NCBI GenBank assembly: GCA_030762175.1
Contig: CM060833.1
Coordinates: 169,708,501 to 169,772,500, forward strand
Origin: Metallyticus violacea
Lineage: Eukaryota; Arthropoda; Insecta; Mantodea; Metallyticidae
Direction of reading: 5' to 3'
Length of the DNA stretch: 64,000 nt
Part shown: in pieces, positions 1 through 10,149 of the stretch
How the letters are laid out: every line of letters starts with the position of its first letter
Numbering within the stretch: the stretch's first letter is position 1
Made by a program: the position numbers and the translations under genes
Notes under the pieces: model-generated
Told to the model about the DNA's origin: nothing
Database searches by the model: none
The model's input: only the letters and a program-made list of their open reading frames with translations

Positions 1-640
1 TTCTATTGGATAAATGTCAAAGGAGTTCCCTGGCTACTCTTAACAAACAAATATTCTTACAGAAGAATTTCTTCACATTCTTTTAAGCATGGCAAGGAGC
101 CAAATCTTACTGGAAAACTCCATTACCACCTGGAAACCTCTTCTGCAACCCTCCAATAACTTTCCTTTTCCAATATTTTAACTTTCACCTTCATGCATGA
201 AACACTTCCAAAACATCTTCATAGGGTGTTTTATGATCTGTTGCAAATGTGCTGGAGTTGCTGCCTCATTATTCACTCGGCACCACATATTGAACCCTTT
301 CCCTCTGCACTTCAAAGTGACTTTCATCAGAGAAAAGAACTTCCTTCCAGTGCTCCAATCCTAAATACTACATGTCCACAAGAGACATTTCCTGCTCATT
401 TCTCCTGTTTGCAGGCTGTCCTTCCAATTGCCAGAAGTCTACAGCAAACATTAGAAATGTGTATATTTATTCACCTTTTCCCTAGTCCACAGCAGTCAGA
501 TTTGCTTCTTCTGAGGAGAAAAAGTTCATCATTTGGCTTTGTTTCCTTTTTCTTGCCACAGTTTCCATTTTTCATGGTGAAGTTGAGCAGTCTGTTAGTG
601 CTGTTAATAACTCTATTTACAGTGAGTGCCTACAGTGAAA
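1..640 (-). mobile_element. Tc1-like DNA transposon relic (transposase pseudogene, cut by window edge)
   Basis: Reading the minus strand gives broken blocks of a Tc1-family DDE transposase: a segment like 'LFSDESHFEVQ' near 300-340 (first catalytic Asp), a 'HPMKMFWKCF' type block near 205-225, 'QDLAPCHA' near 80-105 (second Asp) followed by 'KNVKKFF', and 'PGNSFDIYPIE' at 1-33, which ends on the third catalytic residue (DD34E arrangement). Stop codons and frameshifts separate the blocks, so it is a dead copy. The rest of its C-terminus lies beyond the left edge. The long plus-strand open frame at 193-690 is the antisense of this relic, not a gene. The relic sits inside an intron of ERCC5, in antisense orientation. 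Confidence 0.75.
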
Positions 641-1093
641 CCAAATTTAGTAACTATCTCTCTTTTTGTCATGGAAATTTTCTGATATAATGCTTCAATC
701 ACATTACTATTTCTGGCAGTTGTACCCATTGAAGACATAGGAATTAATAATTGCACAAGGAAACCTCAAAACTCCCCAAAAGTGACACACATCAAAATAA
801 ATACATTCTTATCCTAAAACAATCGTCACACAGGTTAATTATCAATGAATAACAGTGCAAAAAATTTCATAACAAATGCAGGATCTAAGAATAAGCAATA
901 TGAAGCACACTGTTGTCATTCATTTGGAAAACTATGAAAAAAATTACCTTGTGATTAATTCACATGGGATTATATTTTATGACTGCCTGTACATATAACA
1001 AATATTTAAATATTTGGTACTTCAAATGTTATATAACTAATTATAGAATATAGTTGATTTATGGGGCATCATTTATTACAATATCACTTGCAG
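641..1093. other. ERCC5 intron sequence, no recognisable element
   Basis: AT-rich sequence with no coding signal. It ends with a pyrimidine-containing stretch and the acceptor TTGCAG at 1088-1093, directly before the first ERCC5 exon of the window. Confidence 0.6.
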
Positions 1094-1327
1094 AGTTGTC
1101 AAGACAGGAGTTGGTGCTCCTTGCACTGCTGGTTGGAAGTGACTACACAACAGGAATCCAGGGCATTGGTCCAGTTACAGCTCTTGAGATATTGGCAGCT
1201 TTTTCTAATACAGAAGAACCCTTCCAGATCTTAAACAGGTTCCAGGATTGGTGGAAAGCTGGCATGCCTGTGGGGTCTGGTAGGACATCTCTGAAGAGCA
1301 AACTTCAGGGTATTCAACTTTATGAAG
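1094..1327 (+). CDS. ERCC5: ERCC5/XPG endonuclease, internal exon carrying the GSDYT and helix-two-turn-helix region
   Basis: XPG (ERCC5, yeast Rad2, fly Mus201) is the structure-specific endonuclease that makes the 3' incision in nucleotide-excision repair and works with TFIIH in the nucleus. This exon encodes about 77 residues. It opens with LSRQELVLLALLVGSDYTTG, the conserved end of the catalytic I-region whose Asp binds the active-site metals. It continues with GIGPVTALEIL, the DNA-binding helix-two-turn-helix, then a 'FQDWWKAG' segment typical of XPG. The acceptor is TTGCAG at 1088-1093 and the donor is G|GTAATA at 1327/1328; the exon starts and ends inside codons (phase 1). The frame joins exactly to the exon at 9866, giving 'LYE-GFPN', as in vertebrate XPG 'LTPGFPN'. 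The earlier I-region acidic residues and the N-region must lie upstream of the window. No stop or frameshift is present. Confidence 0.93.
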
Positions 1328-1568
1328 GTAATATATTGTTTTATAATTTTTGAGGATTGTAAATTACTTCAATAACAATAATAATAATAATGATGATGAT
1401 GACAGCGACAACATGGGTGGCGATGGTGATCATTTTATTGCATACCATAGACTCTATACTTGAATTTCAGTCATTGTCAGAAAATGCATCTACCTCAAAA
1501 TACATTAATAAAGATTATTTACAAAGCAGGATAAAACCATCTTTGTATGGAAGTTGTAAAATGGGATA

Positions 1569-2843
1569 CAAGGGGTGTTCCATATTGATTTACATTTTCG
1601 AATTTTTCGCCATCCATTGTGTGCCATTTGGCCTGTTATTACAGTTTCAACTATGTAGCATATTGGTCTGCCCTCTGGTGGTAGCATGATGCAGGGGAGT
1701 GTAGCCCCTACAAACTACAGCACATTTCTACAAGTGCTGTTGAATGTCAGAGGACAACATGGAGAGTGATCAAAGGACCACACTGGACGACATGGTTTCT
1801 ATGAAAAGAGGGTGCATTCCTGCAGATATTTACAGGCAATTGGTGGCAGGAGAGCATGCACCATCACGAAAAATTGTGTATAACTGACTGGGTGTCTAGA
1901 AACATGACTACGCTTCAATGAAAAAAAGTTCTGGGAGGAACGTGACTGTGACAACAGTCAGCATCTCTAGAATGAAGTATCTTATTCAGGACAATAGGTG
2001 CATCATTTTCTCAGAAATGGAGGCAGCCACAGAACTTACTAGAATCACTTTGCACCTCATAGTGCATGAACATCTTAAGATGGGAACAGTGTCTGCCAGA
2101 TAGTTTCCCAAATCCCTGACTACAGCACAAAAACAACAGCTCAAGGACATGAGCAGTGATCTCTTTCAGTCAAGATCCAGAAGGCTTCATGCGCACACTT
2201 TAAACTGGCATTGAAACTTGGCTACATTATCATGAGCCAGAGACCAAAGCCCAATCAATGCAGTGGAAGTATAAAGGCAGCCTCTCACTGAAGAAGTTCC
2301 AGACAGCGCCTTCAGTAGGCAAACACATGGCTACAGTCTTTTGGGACATGGATGGAATCATCCTCATTGACTGGCTGGAACCAGGAACCACCTTTAACAG
2401 CACAGCATATGTGGCAACTCTTCAGAGGTTGTTGCACAATGCAATTCAGAAGATATGGGCAAAAGATGTGCTTCTGCAACACGACAATGTTCATCCCTAT
2501 AGGAGTCGGGAAACCAAGACTACCATTGCTGAAATAGGCTGTCACACCCATTGTATTCTCCTGATTTGGCCCCTTCTGATTACCAGCTATTGGAGGCTTT
2601 GAAGAAGTCTCTATGCAAACATCATTGATCCAACTTCTAGGAACTGCAAACATCTGTCTGAATGTGGGTGCAACATACTTCGATAAAGTGTTTACAGGAG
2701 GGTCTAGAGAAGTTACATCAGTGGCACAAGTGTGTACAGCTTAATGGAGACTATATTGAGAAAGAGAATGTATCTGCCAATGTATAGAAGTTCTGAGTGA
2801 GCGTAAAAAAATAAAGTGTAAATCAATATGGAAATGCCTCTTG
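1569..2843 (+). mobile_element. Mariner element, near full length (1,275 bp), transposase inactivated
   Basis: Both ends carry terminal inverted repeats of about 30 bp: CAAGGGGTGTTCC... from 1569, and the reverse complement of ...GGAAATGCCTCTTG ending at 2843. They share the core CCATATTGATTTACA. Each is flanked by TA (1567-1568 and 2844-2845), the target duplication of the Tc1/mariner superfamily, and 1,275 bp is a typical mariner length. The plus strand encodes broken mariner transposase blocks: an N-terminal part from about 1757, 'HEHLKMGTVSAR' near 2065, and the catalytic part with 'MATVFWDMDGIILIDWL' and 'LLQHDN' (2325-2490). Several stops and frameshifts interrupt it. It is a fossil copy inserted in the ERCC5 intron in sense orientation. 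Confidence 0.85.
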
Positions 2844-4671
2844 TATTTATAGTGAAATTTCCTCCTGTAATATTTATAAGACTTCTTTGTAATGTAGCAG
2901 TGATAAATACACTCTCTGTTTTAAATTGTATCAAATACTTACCAGTTCAAGTCAATGAAGATCCGTCATCGTATTATTCCTCTACTTCTTGCAAAGCACT
3001 AAAGGTTAGAAGCTGGGAGAGGGTAAAGCTGGTACAGTAAGCATTCAGCAATCACATTAGCTGCAGCAGTATGATTGCATTAAACTTATTAAAGAATTTT
3101 TGGTATTAGTATTGTAACTTTTTAAACAATTAAGTTACATTCAAACTAATGTCAATAATATACTTCATGCTTGCTTAATCATGTAAGAGTCAGCGTGAAA
3201 AGATATTACACATATGAAACCTGATTTCACTTTCCAGCAATCTTGCAGTTTTAAATTTTATTTTTATGCAGTGGTCTTAAATCTTGGATTACTAATAAAC
3301 CATTAACAAGAATATCAGGCCAAAACAGAAGCTCCATTTCTTAGGATTTTTCTTTGGACCACCTACAATAGCATTTATGATTCTGTAAGTGGAAACTATC
3401 AAAATTTCAGTCATCAATTTTTTGTCCAAAGCAATTATGCAGGACAGCCATCATTTTATAAATGTGCAGCAATAAATTTTTTGTCATGATAGAAATGAAT
3501 GGCAGAAAACTTTCAAAAGAAAGATGTAGAGCCTGATAGGAAAAGAATGTAATTTTTAAAGGTTTTCTAATGACTCTTAAACTTAGTTTTGTTGGTGTTT
3601 CTATTCGCACTAAAAAGTTAAGAAAAATTGGAACTGTTACCAATGGTTTACAATGCTCTTTGTGCACAAAAACTATGTTTTATTTTTGGTTAATTTGCAG
3701 GTGGTATATATTTCAGAAAAAAAAAAAAAAAAAAAGGATCTTATTAGCAAACAATTTGCTAAAAGCCATTGGTATACCAATTTTTCCCTCTCCATCAGTA
3801 ACATTTTCTCTTAAAATGGGCTTAATACAAATGATCAATGTGTGCTTTCCAGTTATTATTGAACTGCACCTGTAGACTGTCCCCTCTTAGCTCTCTTTCC
3901 TGAAAAAGAATGTGCCATTGTCTTGTGGAATAATTATTAGAAACTGTTGGGTGGCAAAATGGAAAGCTATCTCATCATAATGTATTCAATGTTTTCATAT
4001 AAAGTTATAAATGGGTGAAAGAGTTCATGAATGTAACAACAAATTCTGGTATTTTATCAACCTCTTTAATATTAATGTAAAAAGTTCAAGATAAGCCCAT
4101 ATAGTTATAGCTGGTTGACAATGAAATGAACAGAATCTAGAGGTACAAATGAGATTCATAACATGACATCTCAGTATTACATAATACCAATATTATAAAT
4201 AGTCTCATTCACAGGAGTGCAAAGCAAACTTTCATTCAACAAAGAAAAAAAGTGGTTCAAAATAGAGCTGATGATTAGACTAATTGTAAGGAATTGTCTC
4301 ATGTTCATCCCAACATTTTCTGGATTTATGTTTTTCTAAGTAGCAAACATTTAAAACACAATACTACTGTGTTAATGGTGAAAACAGCCAAATGAAATCA
4401 CAAATTCATGGAAGATTTTCATGTAGACTACAAAGATGGTGCCATGGGCAGATTGCACACCACACTAATTTTTTCATTATGAACAGTTGTCATTGCTCAT
4501 CAGAGAACCATGTGTAGTCAAATATTCCTGGATGTTCATTAACAAACTATCAAAACAAACAAGAGTTTCTTCTGTAATCTTAAAAACAGTTAGGAACAAT
4601 GAAGTTTGTAAAACATATAAATAAGTTGGTATTAGGTGACACTAAACTTCACTAACTGATTAATTCATAAA

Positions 4672-4703
4672 CATGGTTCAAGTATGTTCACTCTCATCAT
4701 CAG
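4672..4703 (-). ncRNA. Decayed hammerhead-like motif (copy A)
   Basis: On the minus strand: CTGATGA, an extra T, a weak 4-bp helix (GAGT-type pairing around a GAACAT loop), then GAACC (expected GAAAC), AT, GTT. The order and spacing match the better copies at 4960-5063 and 6900-7012, but A15.1 is changed and helix II is weak. Probably a dead relative of the same repeat family. Confidence 0.35.
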
Positions 4704-4959
4704 CTGGGGACCGACTAATGCTGGCAAGTGACAAAGTGACATCTGGTGATTCTAATAAGTAACAGAACATGAAGTCAATTGGTCGGATGTCAAAGTTCAT
4801 AACATGATGTTTATTTTTTAAAATATAAATCTTCTCTCACATTGCCAATTCCTTGGGATTGTTGGTAGCATTCAACAGAGTTTCTTCTAATTGATATTAT
4901 AGTATGATTTAGTTGAACTACACACTCTTAATGCTTCACTTACTTGTCGAAATATATAG

Positions 4960-4994
4960 AACTGGTTTCGAGAACATTTCGTTCTCATCATCAG
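4960..4994 (-). ncRNA. Hammerhead-ribozyme-like motif (copy B, left arm)
   Basis: Minus strand, in order: CTGATGA, T, GAGAAC / loop GAAAT / GTTCTC (perfect 6-bp helix II), GAAAC, loop CA, GTT. The invariant boxes CUGANGA and GAAA of the hammerhead fold are intact, and a GUH triplet stands where cleavage would occur. Helix I is weak: CTA after the triplet pairs with TGG before the core through one G-U. The single extra T after CTGATGA departs from the canonical fold. The very short helix III is like that reported for hammerheads of Penelope-like elements. Confidence 0.5.
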
Positions 4995-5029
4995 CCAAGC
5001 TAAAAGACAACTGTCAGATTTTAGCTTAG

Positions 5030-5063
5030 CTGATGATGAGAGCAAAATGTTCTGGAAACAGTT
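5030..5063 (+). ncRNA. Hammerhead-ribozyme-like motif (copy B, right arm, sense to ERCC5)
   Basis: Plus strand: CTGATGA, T, GAGAGC / AAAAT / GTTCTG (5 of 6 pairs), GAAAC, a one-base loop A, GTT at 5061-5063. It is the partner of the minus-strand copy and lies in the transcribed strand of the ERCC5 intron. Mutations in helix II and the shortened loop make activity doubtful. Confidence 0.42.
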
Positions 5064-5489
5064 GCTATGTATTATGACAAGTAAGTGAATCATTAAGAGT
5101 ATGTAGTTCAACTAAAGCATGCAATGATATCAATTATATAATTGGCTTCACTTTGCAAGTTCCAATTAACATTTTAATTAGAGTTTCCTCTGTTAGTCAA
5201 GAGGTTTCAGTTTTTGCATACAAGTAGATGATGTGCATGCAGCTGGTTGACATGAGCTTGTGGAAACCTCCACTTGCTGCTACAGGTTGTGGGGAGATTT
5301 ACTGTCTGTTTTTAACCTTCTGCACCATTTCATGTCGTCCTTGGACTTCCAACAGTGTTTTTTCACCAGGTACTGAATGGAGAATTTTGCTCAACTGTGA
5401 ACAACAAATGTGCACAGTTCCACCATGTATAAATTCATACTCTGCTAAATGGGCTACACTGCCCATAACATATAACACATATTTTCCAA

Positions 5490-6475
5490 GTAACAGACCA
5501 AATTGCTAACTATTTTGTAGAAAACAATCTCTTAATAAATGTGAATAAGACAGTAGCAATGGAAAATCATACAAATAAAATAAAGAATATATAGCTCCAC
5601 AAATAAAACTCCTAAACCAGACAATTCCAAAAGTAGAATCCACCAAATTTCTTGATCTATGGGTTCAAAGCAATTTTAAATGGGATACTTACGTAAATCA
5701 CATAAACAAAAACTCAGTGCAGCATGCTATATGATAAGGGTACTAGCAGGAGACTGTTGGAATGGCTTACTTCACTAATGTCCATTCCTTGTTGAGATAT
5801 GGCATAATATTTTGGGGGAATCAAGAGCAAGTAAGGTATGCTTCATAATGCAAAAGAAAATAATTCCAGCCATGATAGGAGATAGTCCAAGAACAACATG
5901 TAAACCACTTTTTAAGAAGTTAGGCATTCTTCTTCCTTGTATCCAAATATTTGAAATAATAATGTTTATCCATAAAACCATCAATAATACAGGTGTATCC
6001 TTCATTAAGAATGAAGCAGACCATCAATACAATACAAGACAAAATTCAAATCTCTACATATTTAAGGATAATACCACCTTATATCAAAGAAGCATATTGC
6101 ACTCTGGCATAAAAATATACAATAACCTTCAGAATTACTTAAAGGAAATACAACAAGATAAAAGTTTTACACTAACCCTATAGGCACATGTAATTAACCA
6201 TTGTTTCTAATCCATTCAAGATTTCCTTCCAAATAGTGATAAATAACTATTTCTTTACTGCAATATGTCCTAGTAGCGTGAGAATGACTATGTACTTCAT
6301 CTATGTACTTACCATGATATTATTAAATACACTTAATTATATTGTATTTTTTTACTTTTACTTGTGATATTCTTGTATATAATTCAGTATTTTATTAAGA
6401 CGTGTCAAACATTGATTATACAACTATGTACTAAAGCGATCAACTGGATCAATAAACACAAAGGCAATCTTTAAC
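5490..6475 (+). mobile_element. Non-LTR retrotransposon (LINE) 3' fragment, reverse transcriptase C-terminus
   Basis: Plus-strand translation shows reverse-transcriptase tail motifs in several frames: 'YFVENNLLINVNKTVAM' (about 5510-5560), a 'FLDLWVQSNFKWDTYVNH' type block (about 5650-5705), and an open stretch 5812-6183 with 'SRASKVCFIMQKKII', 'CKPLFKKLGIL', 'YNTRQNSNLYIF' and 'YQRSILHSGIKIYNNL'. These belong to the RT C-terminal region of insect LINEs of Jockey/CR1-like type. Upstream blocks need frameshifts to join, so it is a pseudogene. The 3' end near 6475 carries AATAAA (about 6449). Confidence 0.8.
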
Positions 6476-6899
6476 AACACCACAGTCATGCTTTACAGTG
6501 AACATGCCATCAGTCTTAATGGCATGCAAAACACATGGATTAGAAAACAACACTGCTTCCTGATAGTAATTCAATAACTGCTATATAGGACAGTAGCAAT
6601 ACTTAGCATATGAAATATTTGTGAAAGCTGTGTTCATTATCTTTGTTAACTCATATACAGATATTCTTGCATAAATTAATGAGGTTTACACAATCAGAGA
6701 TTATTATGGATTAATTTATATACTAAAGACACATGATTTGATAGATAAAAATATGAATTAAAGCTGAATCCTAGCATTTGAGCTTAATTTGATCTTAATA
6801 AAGATTTGGTAAATTTAAGGAAAATATTAATGGATATCATTGTATGATTAGTTGAACTACACACTCTTAAAGCTTCACTTACTTTTTATAAATGTATGG

Positions 6900-6934
6900 A
6901 ACCGGTTTCGAGAACATTTTGTTCCCATCTTCAG
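6900..6934 (-). ncRNA. Hammerhead-ribozyme-like motif (copy C, left arm)
   Basis: Exact minus-strand twin of the motif at 6974-7016: CTGAAGA, T, 6-bp helix II with AAAAT loop, GAAAC, CG, GTT. It is antisense to ERCC5. Confidence 0.5.
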
Positions 6935-6973
6935 CCATGCTAAGGTTCAACTAAGGTTCAGTTGAACCTTAGC

Positions 6974-7016
6974 ATGGCTGAAGATGGGAACAAAATGTTC
7001 TCGAAACCGGTTCCAT
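6974..7016 (+). ncRNA. Hammerhead-ribozyme-like motif (copy C, right arm, sense to ERCC5; best helix I)
   Basis: Order on the plus strand: ATGG (6974-6977, helix I), CTGAAGA (6978-6984), T, GGGAAC / AAAAT / GTTCTC (helix II, six pairs with one G-U), GAAAC (7003-7007), loop CG, GTT (7010-7012), CCAT (7013-7016, pairs with ATGG). Helices I and II both form and the core boxes agree with the type I hammerhead scheme; the predicted cleavage point is after 7012. Helix III has 2 bp and a 2-nt loop, as in Penelope-like-element hammerheads. The extra T after the CTGAAGA box is unusual and could weaken the fold. In the real transcript the competing long hairpin could hide it. Confidence 0.52.
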
Positions 7017-8308
7017 ACATTTATAAAAAGTAAGTGAAGCTTTAAGAGTGTGTAGTTCAACTAATCATACAATGATATCCATTAATATGATTGGCTTCAC
7101 TGTGTTTAAGTTCCAATTTTACATTTAAGTTAAGGAAAATAGTTGCAAAAGAGTAACTCTTATAAACATTAACAAATAGTAAATGAACAGAGAGCTGAAA
7201 GGGAAAGTGTAAATATCAATCAAAGTACTTGAGTTATGGTGTAAAGGTGGGCTGTTCAAAAGATGGCCTCCATCCCTTAAGCAACTGTTGGATTCAAAGA
7301 ATATTATACTAATAAAAAATTATGTACCTTATTATAAAATTACTATTAACTTAATAACTTAATAAGCTTTTTTGCAGTATAATTCTATGATAGCAATACT
7401 GCACTAATATAATTTCACAGTTTTGCATTTCTGCAGTATATAAATACCTTATGCATATAACAATATTGCAGTAAAATAGTTTCACTGAACAAACACCTGC
7501 AGCAGTGGTTGTTGAAACAACGGTTACTATAAGGTTCAGATTACTATACCATTTCTCATTAGAATTAACCATAAAAGACTTGGAGATCCTTTCCTTCAAA
7601 ATAGGAAGATAAAAGGGTTAGTATTCTGGGAAAATTGCATCATTGTTTGAAAGCACTACTTATGTGAAAGTACATTCTATACCATGAAGTTTGTTAGGAA
7701 ACAATACAGAAGCTGTCTCAGACTGTTTTCTTCTGAATATTTTCCTTCTTGCAAGAACAGGAATGTCCTAGCCCTTATGAGTACTGCCAATTGTTCTCAT
7801 CTGTTGCATTAAATGTATACTGCTTCAGGTATGTTGCTAATATTTCAAGTACTGCTGAAAATGGGATGCAGCAGCCATCTGATAGTAAGTACTTTAATGG
7901 TCTTCAGGTTAACAGTAATTGGACACCCTAGTATAGAGCTTATTTAAGCACATAGATTGTTAACAGTCATCTGAAGAAAGGCATTAATATCATAGAATAT
8001 TGCTGGCAAGTGAAGATTATATGTCTGTCAAGAGAAACAAAATAAAAAATGTAATTATTTATTCAACTGAAACTTCACTAAGAAATACATTTCATCTTCT
8101 CCCAGAATCTGTTTTGGGTCTGCACAACTATTGCTCTAGCTAAAGCATTGTAAGAATCAAACCAAACCTGCACTCTCCCCATTTTAAAATAAGAGAAAAA
8201 AATGTCATAAATTTACTTTATCATACTTGGGCTAACAATAAATTGAATAGTTTGAAGTGTGAATTGCAACTTGTTTAGTGAAGCAAATCATATAATTTAA
8301 TTATTATA

Positions 8309-8404
8309 TTATTGACTACACACTCTTGTGCCTCGTCTTATATTCTAGATATAAACAAGTAAGTGAAGGCAGAAGATTGTGTAGTTCTACTTAGCCATAC
8401 AATG
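8309..8404. repeat. Shortened foldback relic (copy D)
   Basis: Carries GACTACACACTCTT at the left and AAGTAAGTGAAG...TGTGTAGTTCTACT...CATACAATGAT at the right, the same outer sequences as the foldbacks at 4888 and 6824. The middle, including the hammerhead-like core, is missing. Confidence 0.6.
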
Positions 8405-9172
8405 ATTTAATACGTAGCATTTAAAAAAAATGATCTCGTACAGTTAAATATAAAAAACCACAAAGAAATTTATTCAGTGATAGAATTCCAGCCAACAAGA
8501 AATCAGGAATATAGCGACTCTATTGCCATCCCTAAAGAATACTTCAGAAATATTAAATATAAACAATGACAAATCAGCAATAGCTGTGCATTTGAACAAA
8601 AAAGAACAATTATAATAGAATCTAATTTATTAATTAATTACATGAAAAATACTATCATACACAAGAGCAAGAATCACATTATGAATTCCACTGTGGAACA
8701 ATCTAGTTGCTGCATATTACAGGGTAAGCAATGCTTGACACAACCACGGGACCGGCCAGCAGCCGGTGTATATTGGTGTATATTTCCCCTCTGTGAGGCT
8801 GCAGTGTGAGTTGAAATATTGCACAAGTAGCACATGTTTGTTAGGCGACACAATACAGTGTATTGAGTGAAAGTATATCAAATGAACCTCACCACATGCT
8901 GTGAAACCAGTTGTGTGAAGGATTGTTCACCCCGTACAATCATCAGATGCCTCCATCTTGTCCACGTGCAACCATTCAATCACCAACAGATGAGAGTAAG
9001 AGTTCTCAAAACATGTTCTGCGAAAAATGGTATTAAGAAATATTGTTTTATGAATTACCAACCTTCTAAGCCTTATAATTATGTTAAATTATAGTCATGA
9101 AACTATGATTATTAACCTACACTAAAGTATTCAACATGTTCACACTAACTCCACTTACTTACTTAATGCTAG

Positions 9173-9206
9173 GACATGTTTTGGAAGCACTCGCTTCCAT
9201 CATTAG
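9173..9206 (-). ncRNA. Core-mutated hammerhead-like motif (copy E)
   Basis: Minus strand: CTAATGA (G5 changed to A), T, GGAAGC / GAGT / GCTTCC (perfect 6-bp helix), AAAAC (G12 changed to A), AT, GTC. Three pairs of helix I can form (TAG with CTA). It is flanked by the family's ACTTACTTACTT sequence on the plus strand. The two core changes should abolish catalysis, while the perfect helix and GTC show the shared ancestry. Confidence 0.4.
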
Positions 9207-9865
9207 CTATTGATCGACTGATTATTTAATTTCATCATCGCTTTGAAAATCATACTTAAGAAATTCAGGAATTAATATTGGTAGGAGCTGTTAAAGGCAT
9301 AATATTATACATCAGACACACACAGAGGAAGAATGCTGCCATTAGAGATGACATTTTGCATCACTGGAAAAAAAATTGGTTTCATTTGTTCTCGGTCCTT
9401 ATTTTTCCTTATAAATTTCACACTAATGGATATAATTCAGTTAAATTTGATACAGATATGCCCTTGTGTAATAGGGCATGCTGATAGAAGGACTTTATTA
9501 AACGTGAGAAATTGCCTACTTTAGGAAACTGACATTTGGAATAAATTTTTATTCCCCAGAAAAATGTTAAGGACTTTACTGCATAAGGAGTACAACATTA
9601 TTAATGGGTTTGTCCATCATGCTTGGATTCATGTCGCTTGTATTGTTTAGGTTCTTTTGGTTAAGATTCTTTGTGTTTTTCTCCTGTAAATGTGGGAAAA
9701 TGAGCCCTGAAGACTGCAAAAGTTAGCACAGAAAAACAATGTCAATACATGAGAATATACTTTTTGGATACTTAAAGCCATCAAAAGAAATTTTCATAGA
9801 TACCTGTTATGAAGTAATATGCTTAATAGTAATTAAGGTAATATATTACATGTTTATTTATTCAG

Positions 9866-10053
9866 GTTTTCCCAACATGGCTGTTATTAACGCATACCTA
9901 CATCCTGAAGTGGATGAGTCCAAAGAAACATTTTCTTGGGGCCTCCCGAACTTGGAGTCACTTAGAGAATATGCTAGACAGAAATTTGGTTGGACAGCAC
10001 TCAGAACAGATGAGATTCTGATTCCCATAATGAAGAAACTAAATGAAAGACAG
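9866..10053 (+). CDS. ERCC5: ERCC5/XPG endonuclease, exon with the conserved post-nuclease segment
   Basis: Encodes 62 residues after the split Gly: FPNMAVINAYLHPEVDESK, then TFSWGLPNLESLREYARQKF, ending in GWTALRTDEILIPIMKKLNERQ. This matches the XPG C-terminal nuclease border block by block (vertebrate XPG has 'GFPNPAVAEAYL', 'FLWGKPDLDKIREF', 'FGWNRTKTDE'). Acceptor is TATTCAG at 9859-9865; donor is CAG|GTAAAT at 10053/10054, phase 0. The apparent reading frame running upstream from 9739 and downstream past 10053 is intron read-through. In XPG this segment packs after the nuclease core and precedes the PCNA- and TFIIH-binding tail, which fits the next exon. Confidence 0.93.
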
Positions 10054-10149
10054 GTAAATAAAACTGAATATCTCACTACAAGGTACATTCAGAAATTAAC
10101 CAGAAAGGTGTTACAGCATTATGGTTTATTGACAAAATAGAGAGGTTAC

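Larger units (their letters stand above)
4888..5136. repeat. Foldback (inverted-repeat) element B with hammerhead-like cores in both arms
   Basis: Imperfect inverted repeat, about 249 bp. The outer arms carry TAGTTGAACTACACACTC and its reverse complement, then CTTCACTTACTTGTC, then the hammerhead-like block facing inwards to outwards. The right flank (to about 5175) shares TTGGCTTCACT and AAGTTCCAATT with the flank of the palindrome at 6824-7088, so the element is longer than its inverted part. Arm divergence suggests it is older than the 6824 copy. Confidence 0.75.
6824..7088. repeat. Perfect 128-bp inverted repeat with 9-nt spacer (foldback element C)
   Basis: Arms 6824-6951 and 6961-7088 are exact reverse complements as read base by base; the spacer is TAAGGTTCA (6952-6960). 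Each arm contains a hammerhead-like block, AAGTAAGTGAAGC, AGTGTGTAGTTCAACTA and GATATCCATTAATAT. The spacer repeats the adjacent arm sequence, as expected if the palindrome arose by template switching. In a transcript this makes a 128-bp perfect hairpin inside an ERCC5 intron. Perfect arms imply recent origin, gene conversion, or a foldback assembly artefact. Confidence 0.92.
1328..9865 (+). other. ERCC5 intron (8,538 bp) packed with mobile-element debris
   Basis: Donor GTAATA at 1328, acceptor TTATTCAG ending at 9865; the split codon makes Gly across the junction. Inside are a mariner relic (1569-2843), foldback repeats (4888-5136, 6824-7088, 8309-8404), hammerhead-like motifs (4672-9206) and a LINE 3' fragment (5490-6475). 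The remaining parts (2846-4671, 5137-5489, 6476-6823, 7089-8308, 8405-9172, 9207-9865) are AT-rich. I recognise nothing in them beyond an A-run at 3718-3735 and short decayed repeats. Confidence 0.85.

Noticed and set aside
193..690. 165-codon plus-strand open frame
   Set aside because: It is the antisense of a Tc1-like transposase relic whose DDE blocks read on the minus strand.
9739..9865. N-terminal part of an open frame beginning MSIHENILFG before the ERCC5 exon
   Set aside because: It precedes a clear acceptor (TATTCAG) and has no XPG similarity; the exon starts at 9866.
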